Of a DNA stretch of 16,867 nt, positions 1 to 6,573 are shown piece after piece. The DNA comes from an uncultured Clostridia bacterium. Its GTDB lineage: Bacteria; Bacillota; Clostridia; TANB77; CAG-508. The position numbers and the translations under genes are program-made. Under the pieces are notes generated by a model. That model did not search any database. It was given only the letters and a program-made list of their open reading frames with translations, and had not been told where the DNA came from. The stretch spans positions 1-16,867 of the forward strand of contig CAPNDH010000029.1 in assembly GCA_948664205.1 (NCBI GenBank), written 5' to 3'. Each line of letters begins with the position of its first letter. Position 1 is the stretch's first letter.

Positions 1-90
1 AGGGCTGTCGGGACTTCATTACAAAAATAAAATATATTACTTACTTCGCGCTACTCTATAACTTAAAATAACGTACTTTCCTATTATATG

Positions 91-109
91 AAAAAAGGGG
101 GCGCCCTTT
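91..109 (-). terminator. Probable intrinsic terminator after gpmI
   Basis: Read on the minus strand, the six bases AAAGGG (109-104) pair with CCCTTT (99-94) around a 4-base loop, and the stem runs into T residues. It lies about 50 bases past the gpmI stop codon. The stem is short but GC-rich for this genome. It suggests the glycolytic transcript ends here. Confidence 0.55.
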
Positions 110-135
110 GGTAGCGACCCATACAATAATAATTA

Positions 136-170
136 TTCACTATTCATTATTCATTCTTCACTATTCACTA
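136..170. repeat. Heptamer tandem array TTCAYTA, five units, at the gpmI 3' end
   Basis: Five consecutive 7-base units read TTCACTA, TTCATTA, TTCATTC, TTCACTA, TTCACTA. The array overlaps the end of gpmI, and the last codons and TAG stop of that gene are made of repeat sequence. The same unit occurs after pgk and gap. Confidence 0.85.
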
Positions 171-1696
171 ACTATTATGCTTTCTCCTGTCATATCTTGT
201 GGTTTTTCTAGTCCCATTATTTCAAGCATTGTTGGTGCTAAATCTGCTAGTTTTCCTTCTTTTAACTTTGCATTTTCCATTCCTACTAATATTAGTGGTA
301 CTGGGTTTGTTGTGTGAGCTGTGTGTGGCTCTCCTGTTTTGTAATCTACCATTTGCTCAGCATTTCCATGGTCTGCTGTTATTAGTAGTACACCTTCTTG
401 TTGATTTACTGCCTCTACAACTTTTCCTAAGCACTCATCTACTGTTTCTATTGCTTTTATTGCTGATTCTAAGCTACCTGTATGGCCAACCATATCTGGG
501 TTTGCATAGTTTAGTATTATACAATCATATTTTTTAGAATTTATTGCTTCTACTACTTTTTCTGTTACTTCAGGTGCACTCATTTCTGGCTTTTGATCAT
601 ATGTTTCTACTTTTGGTGAAGGTACTAGTATTCTATCTTCTCCTTCATATTGTTTTTCTTCTCCACCATTAAAGAAGAATGTTACATGTGCATATTTTTC
701 TGTTTCTGCTATTCTTAGTTGTGTTAATCCTTGTTTTGATATATATTCTCCAAATGTATTTTTTAGTTCTTCTTTTTTGAAGGCTATGTGTACATTTGGC
801 ATTGTTTCATCATAGCTTGTCATACATACATAGTATAAATCTAAATCTTTTTTTGTTTTGAATTCATTAAAGTCTTTATCTACTAATGTTCTTGTTATTT
901 CTCTTGCTCTATCTGGTCTAAAGTTAAAGAATATAACTGAGTCGTGTTTTCCTATTGTTGCTACTGGCTCTTCTCCATTTGTAATAATTGTTGGAAGTAT
1001 AAATTCATCAAATATTTCTTTCTGGTATGAATCTTCTACTGCTGATATGCTTGATACCGCTTTTTCTCCTTCACCTTCTACTAGAGCTTTATATGCTTTT
1101 TCTATTCTTTCCCATCTTTTATCTCTATCCATAGCGTAGAATCTTCCTGATATACTTGCTATTTTTCCAATGCCTTTTTCTTTCATCTTTTCTTCTAATT
1201 CTGATACATAGCTTTCTCCTGATGCTGGAGGAGTATCTCTTCCATCCATAAAGCAGTGTACATATACATCTTCAAAATCTTTTCTTTTTGCAAGTTCTAG
1301 CAGTCCAAATATATGGCGAATATGACTATGAACACCTCCATCAGATAATAAGCCCATTATATGAAGTTTTGAGCCATATTTTTTACAGTTTTCTATTGCA
1401 TTAATAAATTCTGGGTTACTAAAAAAATCTCCATCTTCTATTGATTTTGTAATTCTTGTTAATTCTTGGTAAACTACTCTTCCTGCTCCTATATTTGTAT
1501 GACCTACTTCTGAGTTCCCCATTTGTCCATCTGGAAGTCCTACATTTAAACCACTTGTATATATGTCAGTTGTTGGACATGTTTTCATTAGTTTATCTAT
1601 ATTTGGTGTGTTTGCAAGTTTTACAGCATTTGCATTTTCGTTTTCGTTTTCTCCAAAACCGTCTAGTATCATTAGCATTGTTAATTTGTTTTTCAT
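161..1696 (-). CDS. gpmI: 2,3-bisphosphoglycerate-independent phosphoglycerate mutase
   Basis: The 511-aa protein is the usual full length for the cofactor-independent, metal-dependent phosphoglycerate mutase. It interconverts 3- and 2-phosphoglycerate in the cytosol. The N-terminal motif LDGFG carries the metal-binding Asp12. NSEVGH holds the catalytic Ser62 that is phosphorylated. FNFRPDRAREITR, NYANPDMVGHTG and LITADHGNAEQM supply phosphate and metal contacts of the alkaline-phosphatase-like fold. The start is fixed by a strong AGGAGGT site (1706-1712) nine bases before the ATG. It is the last gene of the gap-pgk-tpiA series on this strand. Its final residues VSE and the stop codon are read from a heptamer repeat array, so the extreme C-terminus has probably been remodelled by that repeat. 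Confidence 0.97.
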   Translation of the reverse strand: MKNKLTMLMILDGFGENENENANAVKLANTPNIDKLMKTCPTTDIYTSGLNVGLPDGQMGNSEVGHTNIGAGRVVYQELTRITKSIEDGDFFSNPEFINAIENCKKYGSKLHIMGLLSDGGVHSHIRHIFGLLELAKRKDFEDVYVHCFMDGRDTPPASGESYVSELEEKMKEKGIGKIASISGRFYAMDRDKRWERIEKAYKALVEGEGEKAVSSISAVEDSYQKEIFDEFILPTIITNGEEPVATIGKHDSVIFFNFRPDRAREITRTLVDKDFNEFKTKKDLDLYYVCMTSYDETMPNVHIAFKKEELKNTFGEYISKQGLTQLRIAETEKYAHVTFFFNGGEEKQYEGEDRILVPSPKVETYDQKPEMSAPEVTEKVVEAINSKKYDCIILNYANPDMVGHTGSLESAIKAIETVDECLGKVVEAVNQQEGVLLITADHGNAEQMVDYKTGEPHTAHTTNPVPLILVGMENAKLKEGKLADLAPTMLEIMGLEKPQDMTGESIIVSE

Positions 1697-1713
1697 TTTG
1701 TTTTTACCTCCTG

Positions 1714-1795
1714 ATTAGAAGTTAGAAGTTGGAGGTTGGAAGTTGGAAATTCAAGTTGTTTCTTTGGAGTAATTACTTTATTTCTGACTTCTAAT
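1714..1795. repeat. Small inverted-repeat-bounded element with heptamer array
   Basis: Bases 1714-1727 (ATTAGAAGTTAGAA) and the complement of 1782-1795 match at 13 of 14 positions, giving an 82-bp element with inverted ends. Its left part, 1718-1752, is a tandem heptamer series GAAGTTA, GAAGTTG, GAGGTTG, GAAGTTG, GAAATTC. It sits just upstream of the gpmI ribosome binding site and would be part of the mRNA between the 73-aa gene and gpmI. Confidence 0.7.
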
Positions 1796-1895
1796 TTTTA
1801 TTTTAACTAAAAATATATCCTCTTCTTTTTCTAATTTATTACTTATTTCATTTTTCGTTTTATTTTTTTCTTTTGTGTTCTTATTTATATTATAT

Positions 1896-2117
1896 CTATA
1901 GTTCTATTTCTTCTGCTTGTTTTGTTCTAAAATTCTCTATGTTCTTCTTTATGCCATTTATTACTGGTGATATTTCACTTAAATTATTTACACTTATGTT
2001 TTGATTTAATATTTCTTCACTTTGATACTTTTCTTGCATTTCTTGTAGGTTTTGAATTCTCGCTATTCTTGTAACTCTTACAATTCTCTGTCTAAATGCT
2101 TTTTCTCGTTCTCCCAT
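1896..2117 (-). CDS. Small charged helical protein of unknown function in the glycolytic cluster
   Basis: I do not recognise this 73-aa protein. It is accepted as a gene because an AAAGGA site lies seven bases before the ATG and because its composition is protein-like. It is rich in Glu, Gln, Arg and Asn with regularly spaced Ile, Val and Leu, and is probably almost all alpha-helical. The N-terminal half is basic (RQRIVRVTRIARIQ) and the C-terminus acidic (KQAEEIEL). There is no Cys, signal peptide or membrane segment. It lies between tpiA and gpmI, with about 200-260 bp of repeat-filled spacer on either side, so co-transcription is possible but not shown. Confidence 0.6.
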   Translation of the reverse strand: MGEREKAFRQRIVRVTRIARIQNLQEMQEKYQSEEILNQNISVNNLSEISPVINGIKKNIENFRTKQAEEIEL

Positions 2118-2137
2118 TTTTTATTCCTTTCTATGTG

Positions 2138-2165
2138 GATGTCAGAAGTCGGAGGTCGGATGTCA
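2138..2165. repeat. Heptamer tandem array GATGTCA/GAAGTCG, four units
   Basis: Four tandem 7-base units read GATGTCA, GAAGTCG, GAGGTCG, GATGTCA, just upstream of the ribosome binding site of the 73-aa gene. The units are close relatives of the series at 1718-1752 (T to C at one position), so the two arrays belong to one family. Confidence 0.75.
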
Positions 2166-2206
2166 GCTTTTGCGTAATTTCTTCGAAGTACAGTCCATTG
2201 GCTTTT

Positions 2207-2267
2207 CATAACTTATCTCTAACTCGCTACTTGCTCGAAGAGCTAAGAAAATAATCGACCCTATATC
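2207..2267. repeat. Partial, diverged copy of the 147-bp intergenic element
   Basis: This block aligns with 5146-5203, both starting CATAACTTATCT and passing through TAACTCGCT, TGCTCGAA and CTAAGAA to a TAATCG end. The terminal sequence has decayed from TAATCGCCCCTACAT to TAATCGACCCTATAT. The other half of the element is not recognisable here. A further ATGTAGGGGC-like end lies at 2334-2343 (minus strand), suggesting nested or successive insertions in this 264-bp spacer. Confidence 0.65.
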
Positions 2268-2381
2268 TATTTTTAATTCACTGTATTTTGGGCGAAATTC
2301 AGGAAATTCTCTTTGGTATTCCTAACCGATTTAGCCCCTACATTTATAATTTAATTCATGCTATTAAATTGTATTTCATAT

Positions 2382-3137
2382 TTATTCTGTAGCCATTATA
2401 ATGTTTTTAAATTCTTCTACTTTTAGGCTTGCTCCACCTACTAATGCTCCATCTATGTCTGATGTTTCAAATAGTTCCTTAGCGTTTGAGGCTTTTACGC
2501 TTCCTCCATATAGTATAGATACTTTATTTGCAACTTCTTCTCCATATATTTTTTCTATTTCTTTTCTAATTTCTTTTATAGAATTATTTGCATCTTCTGA
2601 TGTTGCTGTTTTTCCGGTTCCTATTGCCCATATTGGTTCATATGCTATTATTGTATTTTTTACTTGTTCTTCGTTTAAACCTTCTAGTGCAAGTTTAGTT
2701 TGATTTGTTATTATTTCACTTGTTTTGCCTAGCTCTTTTTGTTCTAAAGTTTCACCTACGCATACTATTGGTTTTAAGTTATATTTAAAGGCTGATTTTA
2801 CTTTTTTGTTTACAGTTTCATCTGTTTCTGCAAAATATTGTCTTCTTTCTGAATGCCCTATTATAACATATTCTACATTTATGACCTCAAGCATCTTCCC
2901 TGAAACTTCTCCTGTATATGCTCCTGTTTCTTCCCAGTGCATATTTTGTGCACCTATCTTTATATTTGTATTTTGAGCTGTTAATAGTGAATAAAAAAGG
3001 TCAGTATATGGTACACATAGTACTATTTCACTTTTAGTTTCTCTAACACTTTCTGAAAGTCTTGTTATAAAGTCCATCGCTTCATTTGGAAGCATATTCA
3101 TTTTCCAATTTCCTGCAATTATCTTTCTTCTTGGCAT
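2382..3137 (-). CDS. tpiA: Triose-phosphate isomerase
   Basis: The 251-aa protein interconverts dihydroxyacetone phosphate and glyceraldehyde 3-phosphate. All expected motifs are present: GNWKMN with Asn10 and Lys12, IGHSERR with the electrophile His95, AYEPIWAIGTGKTA with the catalytic base Glu167 and the flexible loop after it, and the phosphate-binding YGGSV (210-214) and GALVGGASL. The length is typical for bacterial TIM. The start codon lies 19 bases inside the end of the preceding Nudix-like gene, with a GGAGAGG site in front, so translation of the two is probably coupled. Confidence 0.97.
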   Translation of the reverse strand: MPRRKIIAGNWKMNMLPNEAMDFITRLSESVRETKSEIVLCVPYTDLFYSLLTAQNTNIKIGAQNMHWEETGAYTGEVSGKMLEVINVEYVIIGHSERRQYFAETDETVNKKVKSAFKYNLKPIVCVGETLEQKELGKTSEIITNQTKLALEGLNEEQVKNTIIAYEPIWAIGTGKTATSEDANNSIKEIRKEIEKIYGEEVANKVSILYGGSVKASNAKELFETSDIDGALVGGASLKVEEFKNIIMATE

Positions 3138-3649
3138 AATTTTGTTTCCTCTCCTTGTTCTTTATATACTCTAATTTCCTCTTTTTTGTTTTGCTTTTCT
3201 TGCATAATTTCAAAAATTCTATCTTGTTCATCTGTATGCTCTGTTCTCATAAGATTTGTATATTTTTGAATTTTTCTTAACATTCCTATATTTTCTATGT
3301 ATTGTGCACTTTGTATTTCTGATTCATTTGTTGTTTTTAATCTATTATTTATTTCATTACTAGTTAAATCAATTTCTACATGATATACATGACATATTGT
3401 ACCTTTAAAATCTTTGTGAGGAGTTGGTATATCTTCTACATTTTCTACTTTTTTTATCTCCCCTTGACTAATTCCTAATTTTTCATACATCTGGCGATAT
3501 ATGGTTTGCATAGGAACTTCTCCAGCTTTCATATGTCCTGAGCACAAATCATATTTTTCTGGATCTAATTCTAAATCTTTTTTTCTTTTTAATAATAATA
3601 CATTTCCTTCATTATTTGTTATTATTGCTGATACAAATTCTTTATCCAT
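3119..3649 (-). CDS. Nudix-fold protein with a degenerate Nudix box
   Basis: The family is recognisable from an N-terminal strand pattern (FVSAIITNNEGNVLLLKR) followed by a Nudix-box-like segment. Counting from the upstream ATG at 3658, the segment starts at Gly41 and contains Glu47 and Arg55. The canonical REUXEE core reads RQMYEK, so two of the three usual metal-binding glutamates are replaced (Gln56, Lys60), leaving Glu59. The fold is likely retained; hydrolase activity is doubtful. The region after residue 130 is a charged helical tail. I chose the ATG at 3649 rather than 3658, because the AAAGGG site abuts the upstream ATG but is nine bases from this one, giving 176 aa. Its 3' end overlaps tpiA by 19 bp. 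The substrate is unknown. Confidence 0.8.
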   Translation of the reverse strand: MDKEFVSAIITNNEGNVLLLKRKKDLELDPEKYDLCSGHMKAGEVPMQTIYRQMYEKLGISQGEIKKVENVEDIPTPHKDFKGTICHVYHVEIDLTSNEINNRLKTTNESEIQSAQYIENIGMLRKIQKYTNLMRTEHTDEQDRIFEIMQEKQNKKEEIRVYKEQGEETKLCQEER

Positions 3650-3797
3650 ATTAAACATCCCTTTTATTTATATATATTCATATTTTAAACTATTGGTTTC
3701 CGATTTTGGGCAGTTCCTAATCTATTCAGATTATTTTTTGTTTGTTCTTTTTTAAACTTTTCTATCTTGTTTCTGATTAACAACCGTCCCAAATCTA

Positions 3798-3839
3798 ATC
3801 ATTATTAATTATTAATTCTTCATTATTCACTATTCATTA
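3798..3839. repeat. Heptamer tandem array TTMAYTA, six units, at the pgk 3' end
   Basis: Six units in one register read ATCATTA, TTAATTA, TTAATTC, TTCATTA, TTCACTA, TTCATTA. The pgk stop codon (TAG on the minus strand, 3830-3832) and the preceding Asn-Glu codons are supplied by the array. Confidence 0.75.
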
Positions 3840-5020
3840 TCGTTTAGTGCTTCTATTCCTGGTAGTTTTTTGCCTTCTAAGAATTCTAAACTTGCTCCTC
3901 CACCTGTTGATATATGTGTCATTTTGTCTGATAAACCGATTTTTTCTACCGCTGCTGCGGAGTCTCCTCCACCTATTATTGTTATTGCCTCATTTAAGTT
4001 TGCTAAGCATTTTGCTATTTCATTTGTTCCATTGCTAAACTTCTCGTATTCAAATAATCCAAGTGGCCCATTCCATATAATTGTTTTTGCATTTTCTAAT
4101 TCTTTTTTAAATAGTTCTACTGTTTTTGATCCTATATCTAAACCTTCCCAACCTTCTGGTATTTCACTTGATGCTACTTCTTTAGTATTTGCTTCTGGGC
4201 TAAATTCGTCTGCTACTATATTATCTATTGGTAATAGTAATTTTACGTTTTTCTCTTCTGCTTTTTTTATTAAGCTTTGTGCTAATTCTAATTTATCTTC
4301 TTCACATATAGATTTTCCTACATTATATCCCATAGATTTAAAGAATGTGTACGCCATTCCTCCACCTATTATTAATGTATCTACTTTTTCTAGTAAACTA
4401 TCTATTACACCTATTTTGTCTGAAACTTTCTTTCCTCCAAGTATTGCTACAAATGGTCTTTGTGGGTTTTCTAGTGCATTTCCTAAAAATTCTAATTCTT
4501 TTTCTATTAAAAAGCCTGAAACTGCTGGTAAGAAGCTTGCTACTCCTGTTGTTGAACTATGCGCTCTATGTGCTGTTCCAAATGCATCATTTACATATAT
4601 ATCTGCAAAGCTTGCTAATTTCTTTGATAGCTCTTCATCATTTTTTTCTTCTCCTGCTTCAAACCTTACATTTTCTAAAAGTACTATTTCTCCTTCTTTC
4701 ATATTATTAGTTAATACTTTAGCACTTTCTCCCACTACATCTTCTGCTAATTTTACTTGTATATTTAATAATCTTGAAAGTTCTTCTGCTACTGGCTTTA
4801 GTGAAAATTCCTTTTTGAATTCTCCCTTTGGTCTTCCTAAATGTGAGCAAAGTATTACTTTACAACCCATTTCTAATAAATATTTTATAGTAGGAAGTGC
4901 TGCTACTATTCTTCTATTGTCTGATATTTTTCCTTCTTCATCAAAAGGAACGTTGAAGTCACATCTTACAAGTACTTTTTTATTTTTCAAATCTATATCT
5001 CTGATAGTTTTTTTGTTCAT
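3830..5020 (-). CDS. pgk: Phosphoglycerate kinase
   Basis: The 396-aa protein transfers the acyl phosphate of 1,3-bisphosphoglycerate to ADP, the first ATP-yielding step of glycolysis. N-domain substrate motifs are RCDFNVP (19-25), SHLGRPKG (59-66), LLENVRFEAGEEKND and VNDAFGTAHRAHSST. C-domain nucleotide motifs are GGKKVSDKIG, IIGGGMAYTF, WNGPLGLFEYEKFSNGT, GGGDSAAAV and STGGGASLEFLEG. Length and motif order are normal. A GGAGGT site (5026-5031) precedes the ATG. The gap gene is 246 bp upstream, with a palindrome-ended element in the spacer. The last residues Asn-Glu and the stop are encoded by a heptamer repeat. Confidence 0.97.
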   Translation of the reverse strand: MNKKTIRDIDLKNKKVLVRCDFNVPFDEEGKISDNRRIVAALPTIKYLLEMGCKVILCSHLGRPKGEFKKEFSLKPVAEELSRLLNIQVKLAEDVVGESAKVLTNNMKEGEIVLLENVRFEAGEEKNDEELSKKLASFADIYVNDAFGTAHRAHSSTTGVASFLPAVSGFLIEKELEFLGNALENPQRPFVAILGGKKVSDKIGVIDSLLEKVDTLIIGGGMAYTFFKSMGYNVGKSICEEDKLELAQSLIKKAEEKNVKLLLPIDNIVADEFSPEANTKEVASSEIPEGWEGLDIGSKTVELFKKELENAKTIIWNGPLGLFEYEKFSNGTNEIAKCLANLNEAITIIGGGDSAAAVEKIGLSDKMTHISTGGGASLEFLEGKKLPGIEALNDNE

Positions 5021-5055
5021 TAAAAACCTCCAAATATTTTTATATTTTTTTAAAT

Positions 5056-5202
5056 ATGTAGGGGCGATTAATAATCGCCCGCTCTTCCAAGAATTTGCTA
5101 AATTTTTTAGAGTATTTTCTCTGTAGCACGGCGATTAAGCTAACGCATAACTTATCTGTAACTCGCTTTGCTCGAACATCTAAGAAATAATCGCCCCTAC
5201 AT
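5056..5202. mobile_element. 147-bp MITE-like element with perfect 15-bp inverted ends
   Basis: The first 15 bases (ATGTAGGGGCGATTA, 5056-5070) are the exact reverse complement of the last 15 (5188-5202). Directly inside the left end, 5062-5080 is a second perfect palindrome, GGGCGATTA-A-TAATCGCCC. No coding sequence is present. A partial copy lies at 2207-2267. Inserted between gap and pgk, it would form a long hairpin in their shared mRNA. I see no clear target-site duplication. Confidence 0.75.
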
Positions 5203-5214
5203 CCAATTTAATTA

Positions 5215-5249
5215 TTCACTATTCACTATTCATTCTTCACTATTCACTG
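5215..5249. repeat. Heptamer tandem array TTCACTA, five units, after gap
   Basis: The units are TTCACTA, TTCACTA, TTCATTC, TTCACTA, TTCACTG. The array ends 17 bases from the gap stop codon. Between them is a short direct repeat GCGAGC-GAA-GCGAGC (5248-5262), similar to the CTCGC/GCTCG motifs inside the neighbouring 147-bp element. Confidence 0.8.
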
Positions 5250-5266
5250 CGAGCGAAGCGAGCACT

Positions 5267-6271
5267 TTAATCTCTACTTGCCATATATACTGCTAAGTCA
5301 ACTAATTTATTTGAATATCCCCATTCATTATCATACCAAGCTACTAATTTTACAAATGTGTCTGTTAATTGTATACCTGCTGTTGCATCGAATATTGATG
5401 TGTGTTCATCGTTTATGAAGTCTGATGATACTACTGCGTCTTCTGTATATTCAATTATTCCTTTCATTTCGTTTTCTGATGCTTTTTTCATAACTGCGCA
5501 TATTTCTTCCATTGTAGCTGGTTTTGCTAGGTTACATGTTAAGTCTACTACTGAAACATCTACTGTTGGTACTCTAAATGCCATACCTGTTAATTTTCCA
5601 TTTAATTCTGGTATAACTTTTCCTACTGCTTTTGCAGCTCCTGTTGATGATGGTATAATGTTGGCAGCTGCTGCTCTACCACCTCTCCAATCTTTTTTAG
5701 ATGCTCCATCTACTGTTTTTTGTGTTGCTGTTGTTGAGTGTACTGTTGTCATTAACCCATCTACTATACCAAAGTTATCATTTATTACTTTTGCTAAAGG
5801 CGCTAAACAGTTTGTTGTACATGATGCATTTGATACTATGTTCATACTTGGGTCATATTTTTCATTGTTTACCCCCATTACAAACATTGGCGCATCTTTT
5901 GATGGTGCACTTATTATTACTTTTTTAGCTCCACCTTTTATATGAGCTTCTGCTTTTTCCATAGTTGTAAATACTCCTGAGCATTCTAATACATAATCTA
6001 CTCCATCTTTTCCCCATGGAATATTTGCTGGGTCCATTTCATTATATACTTTTATTTCTTTTCCATTTACTACTAATGTATTTTCTTTTGAAGATACTTC
6101 TCCTTCAAATTTTCCGTGTATTGTATCATATTTAACCATGTATGCCATGTAGTCTGCTGTAATAAATGGGTCATTTATTGCTACTACCTCTACTTCTTCC
6201 TTTTTTAAAGCTGCTTGGAATGCTAAATTTCCAATTCTTCCAAAACCATTAATTCCTATTTTTACTGACAT
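5267..6271 (-). CDS. gap: Glyceraldehyde-3-phosphate dehydrogenase (NAD type)
   Basis: The 334-aa protein oxidises glyceraldehyde 3-phosphate to 1,3-bisphosphoglycerate. The Rossmann start IGINGFGRIG (5-14) and Asp34 in AINDPF point to NAD rather than NADP. The catalytic site SNASCTTNCLAP contains the nucleophile Cys151, and His178 lies in TTVHSTTATQ. WRGGRAAAANIIPSSTGAAKAV and the C-terminal WYDNEWGYSNKLVDL are intact. An AGGAGGA site precedes the ATG and a good promoter lies at 6319-6347. It heads the glycolytic cluster. No CggR-type repressor gene lies upstream, unlike in Bacillus. Confidence 0.97.
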   Translation of the reverse strand: MSVKIGINGFGRIGNLAFQAALKKEEVEVVAINDPFITADYMAYMVKYDTIHGKFEGEVSSKENTLVVNGKEIKVYNEMDPANIPWGKDGVDYVLECSGVFTTMEKAEAHIKGGAKKVIISAPSKDAPMFVMGVNNEKYDPSMNIVSNASCTTNCLAPLAKVINDNFGIVDGLMTTVHSTTATQKTVDGASKKDWRGGRAAAANIIPSSTGAAKAVGKVIPELNGKLTGMAFRVPTVDVSVVDLTCNLAKPATMEEICAVMKKASENEMKGIIEYTEDAVVSSDFINDEHTSIFDATAGIQLTDTFVKLVAWYDNEWGYSNKLVDLAVYMASRD

Positions 6272-6318
6272 AAAAAATTCCTCCTTAAACCTTTTTTATA
6301 TTATTTACTAACATTGTT

Positions 6319-6347
6319 ATTTTATACCAATTAAATATAGTTTGCAA
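6319..6347 (-). promoter_or_regulatory. Sigma-A promoter of the glycolytic cluster
   Basis: On the minus strand, a -35 box TTGCAA (6347-6342) is separated by exactly 17 bases from a -10 box TAAAAT (6324-6319). The start of transcription would be about 40 bases before the gap ATG, leaving a short leader with the ribosome binding site and no obvious riboswitch. Confidence 0.65.
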
Positions 6348-6384
6348 GTATTTATATGCATAATTTTAGTATATTTTTTATATT

Positions 6385-6500
6385 CTTAGGAAAGTCATCC
6401 ACGATAGTGGTGAGTTTCCTTAGAAGATGGTTATGGAAGAATTAGATTTTCTTAGCGAAGAATGAGCTTAGAAAATTTTATTCTTGTTTTTTTGTTTTTT
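6385..6500 (+). ncRNA. Candidate small structured RNA or leader
   Basis: Two strong hairpins follow each other. The first (6388-6420) pairs AGGAAA with TTTCCT and continues inward as a second helix (TCATCCAC with GTGGTGA) to a GATA loop, with one mismatch and one G-T pair in total. The second (6446-6476) pairs ATTTTCTTAGC with GCTTAGAAAAT with one mismatch and is followed by a run of T, as in a terminator. A weak -10-like TATATT lies at 6379-6384 with no convincing -35. I do not recognise an RNA family, and the strand is inferred from the T run. Confidence 0.35.
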
Positions 6501-6501
6501 C

Positions 6502-6531
6502 TTTACCTTTTTTATTTTTTTATGATATAAT
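6502..6531 (+). promoter_or_regulatory. Promoter of the 99-aa protein gene
   Basis: A perfect -10 box TATAAT (6526-6531) lies 18 bases after TTTACC (6502-6507). The upstream 6481-6520 stretch is very T-rich. Transcription would begin near 6538, about 35 bases before the chosen start codon. Confidence 0.55.
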
Positions 6532-6573
6532 AATATTATATAACATATGAAAATGAATAAAGGATGTGATTCT

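Noticed and set aside
3718..3739. TAATCT-ATTC-AGATTA hairpin followed by T6
   Set aside because: It has a terminator look on the plus strand, but there is no plus-strand gene before it, and in the direction of transcription it lacks the T run.
3702..3797. Imperfect inverted repeat GATTTTGGGCAGTT / AACCGTCCCAAATC between the Nudix gene and pgk
   Set aside because: Only about 10 of 13 positions match and no second copy is seen, so it is not listed as an element.
3870..5126. 418-aa open frame on the plus strand opposite pgk
   Set aside because: It is a mirror of pgk in an AT-rich genome, with no ribosome site and low-complexity Ser/Phe/Asn composition; pgk itself is certain.
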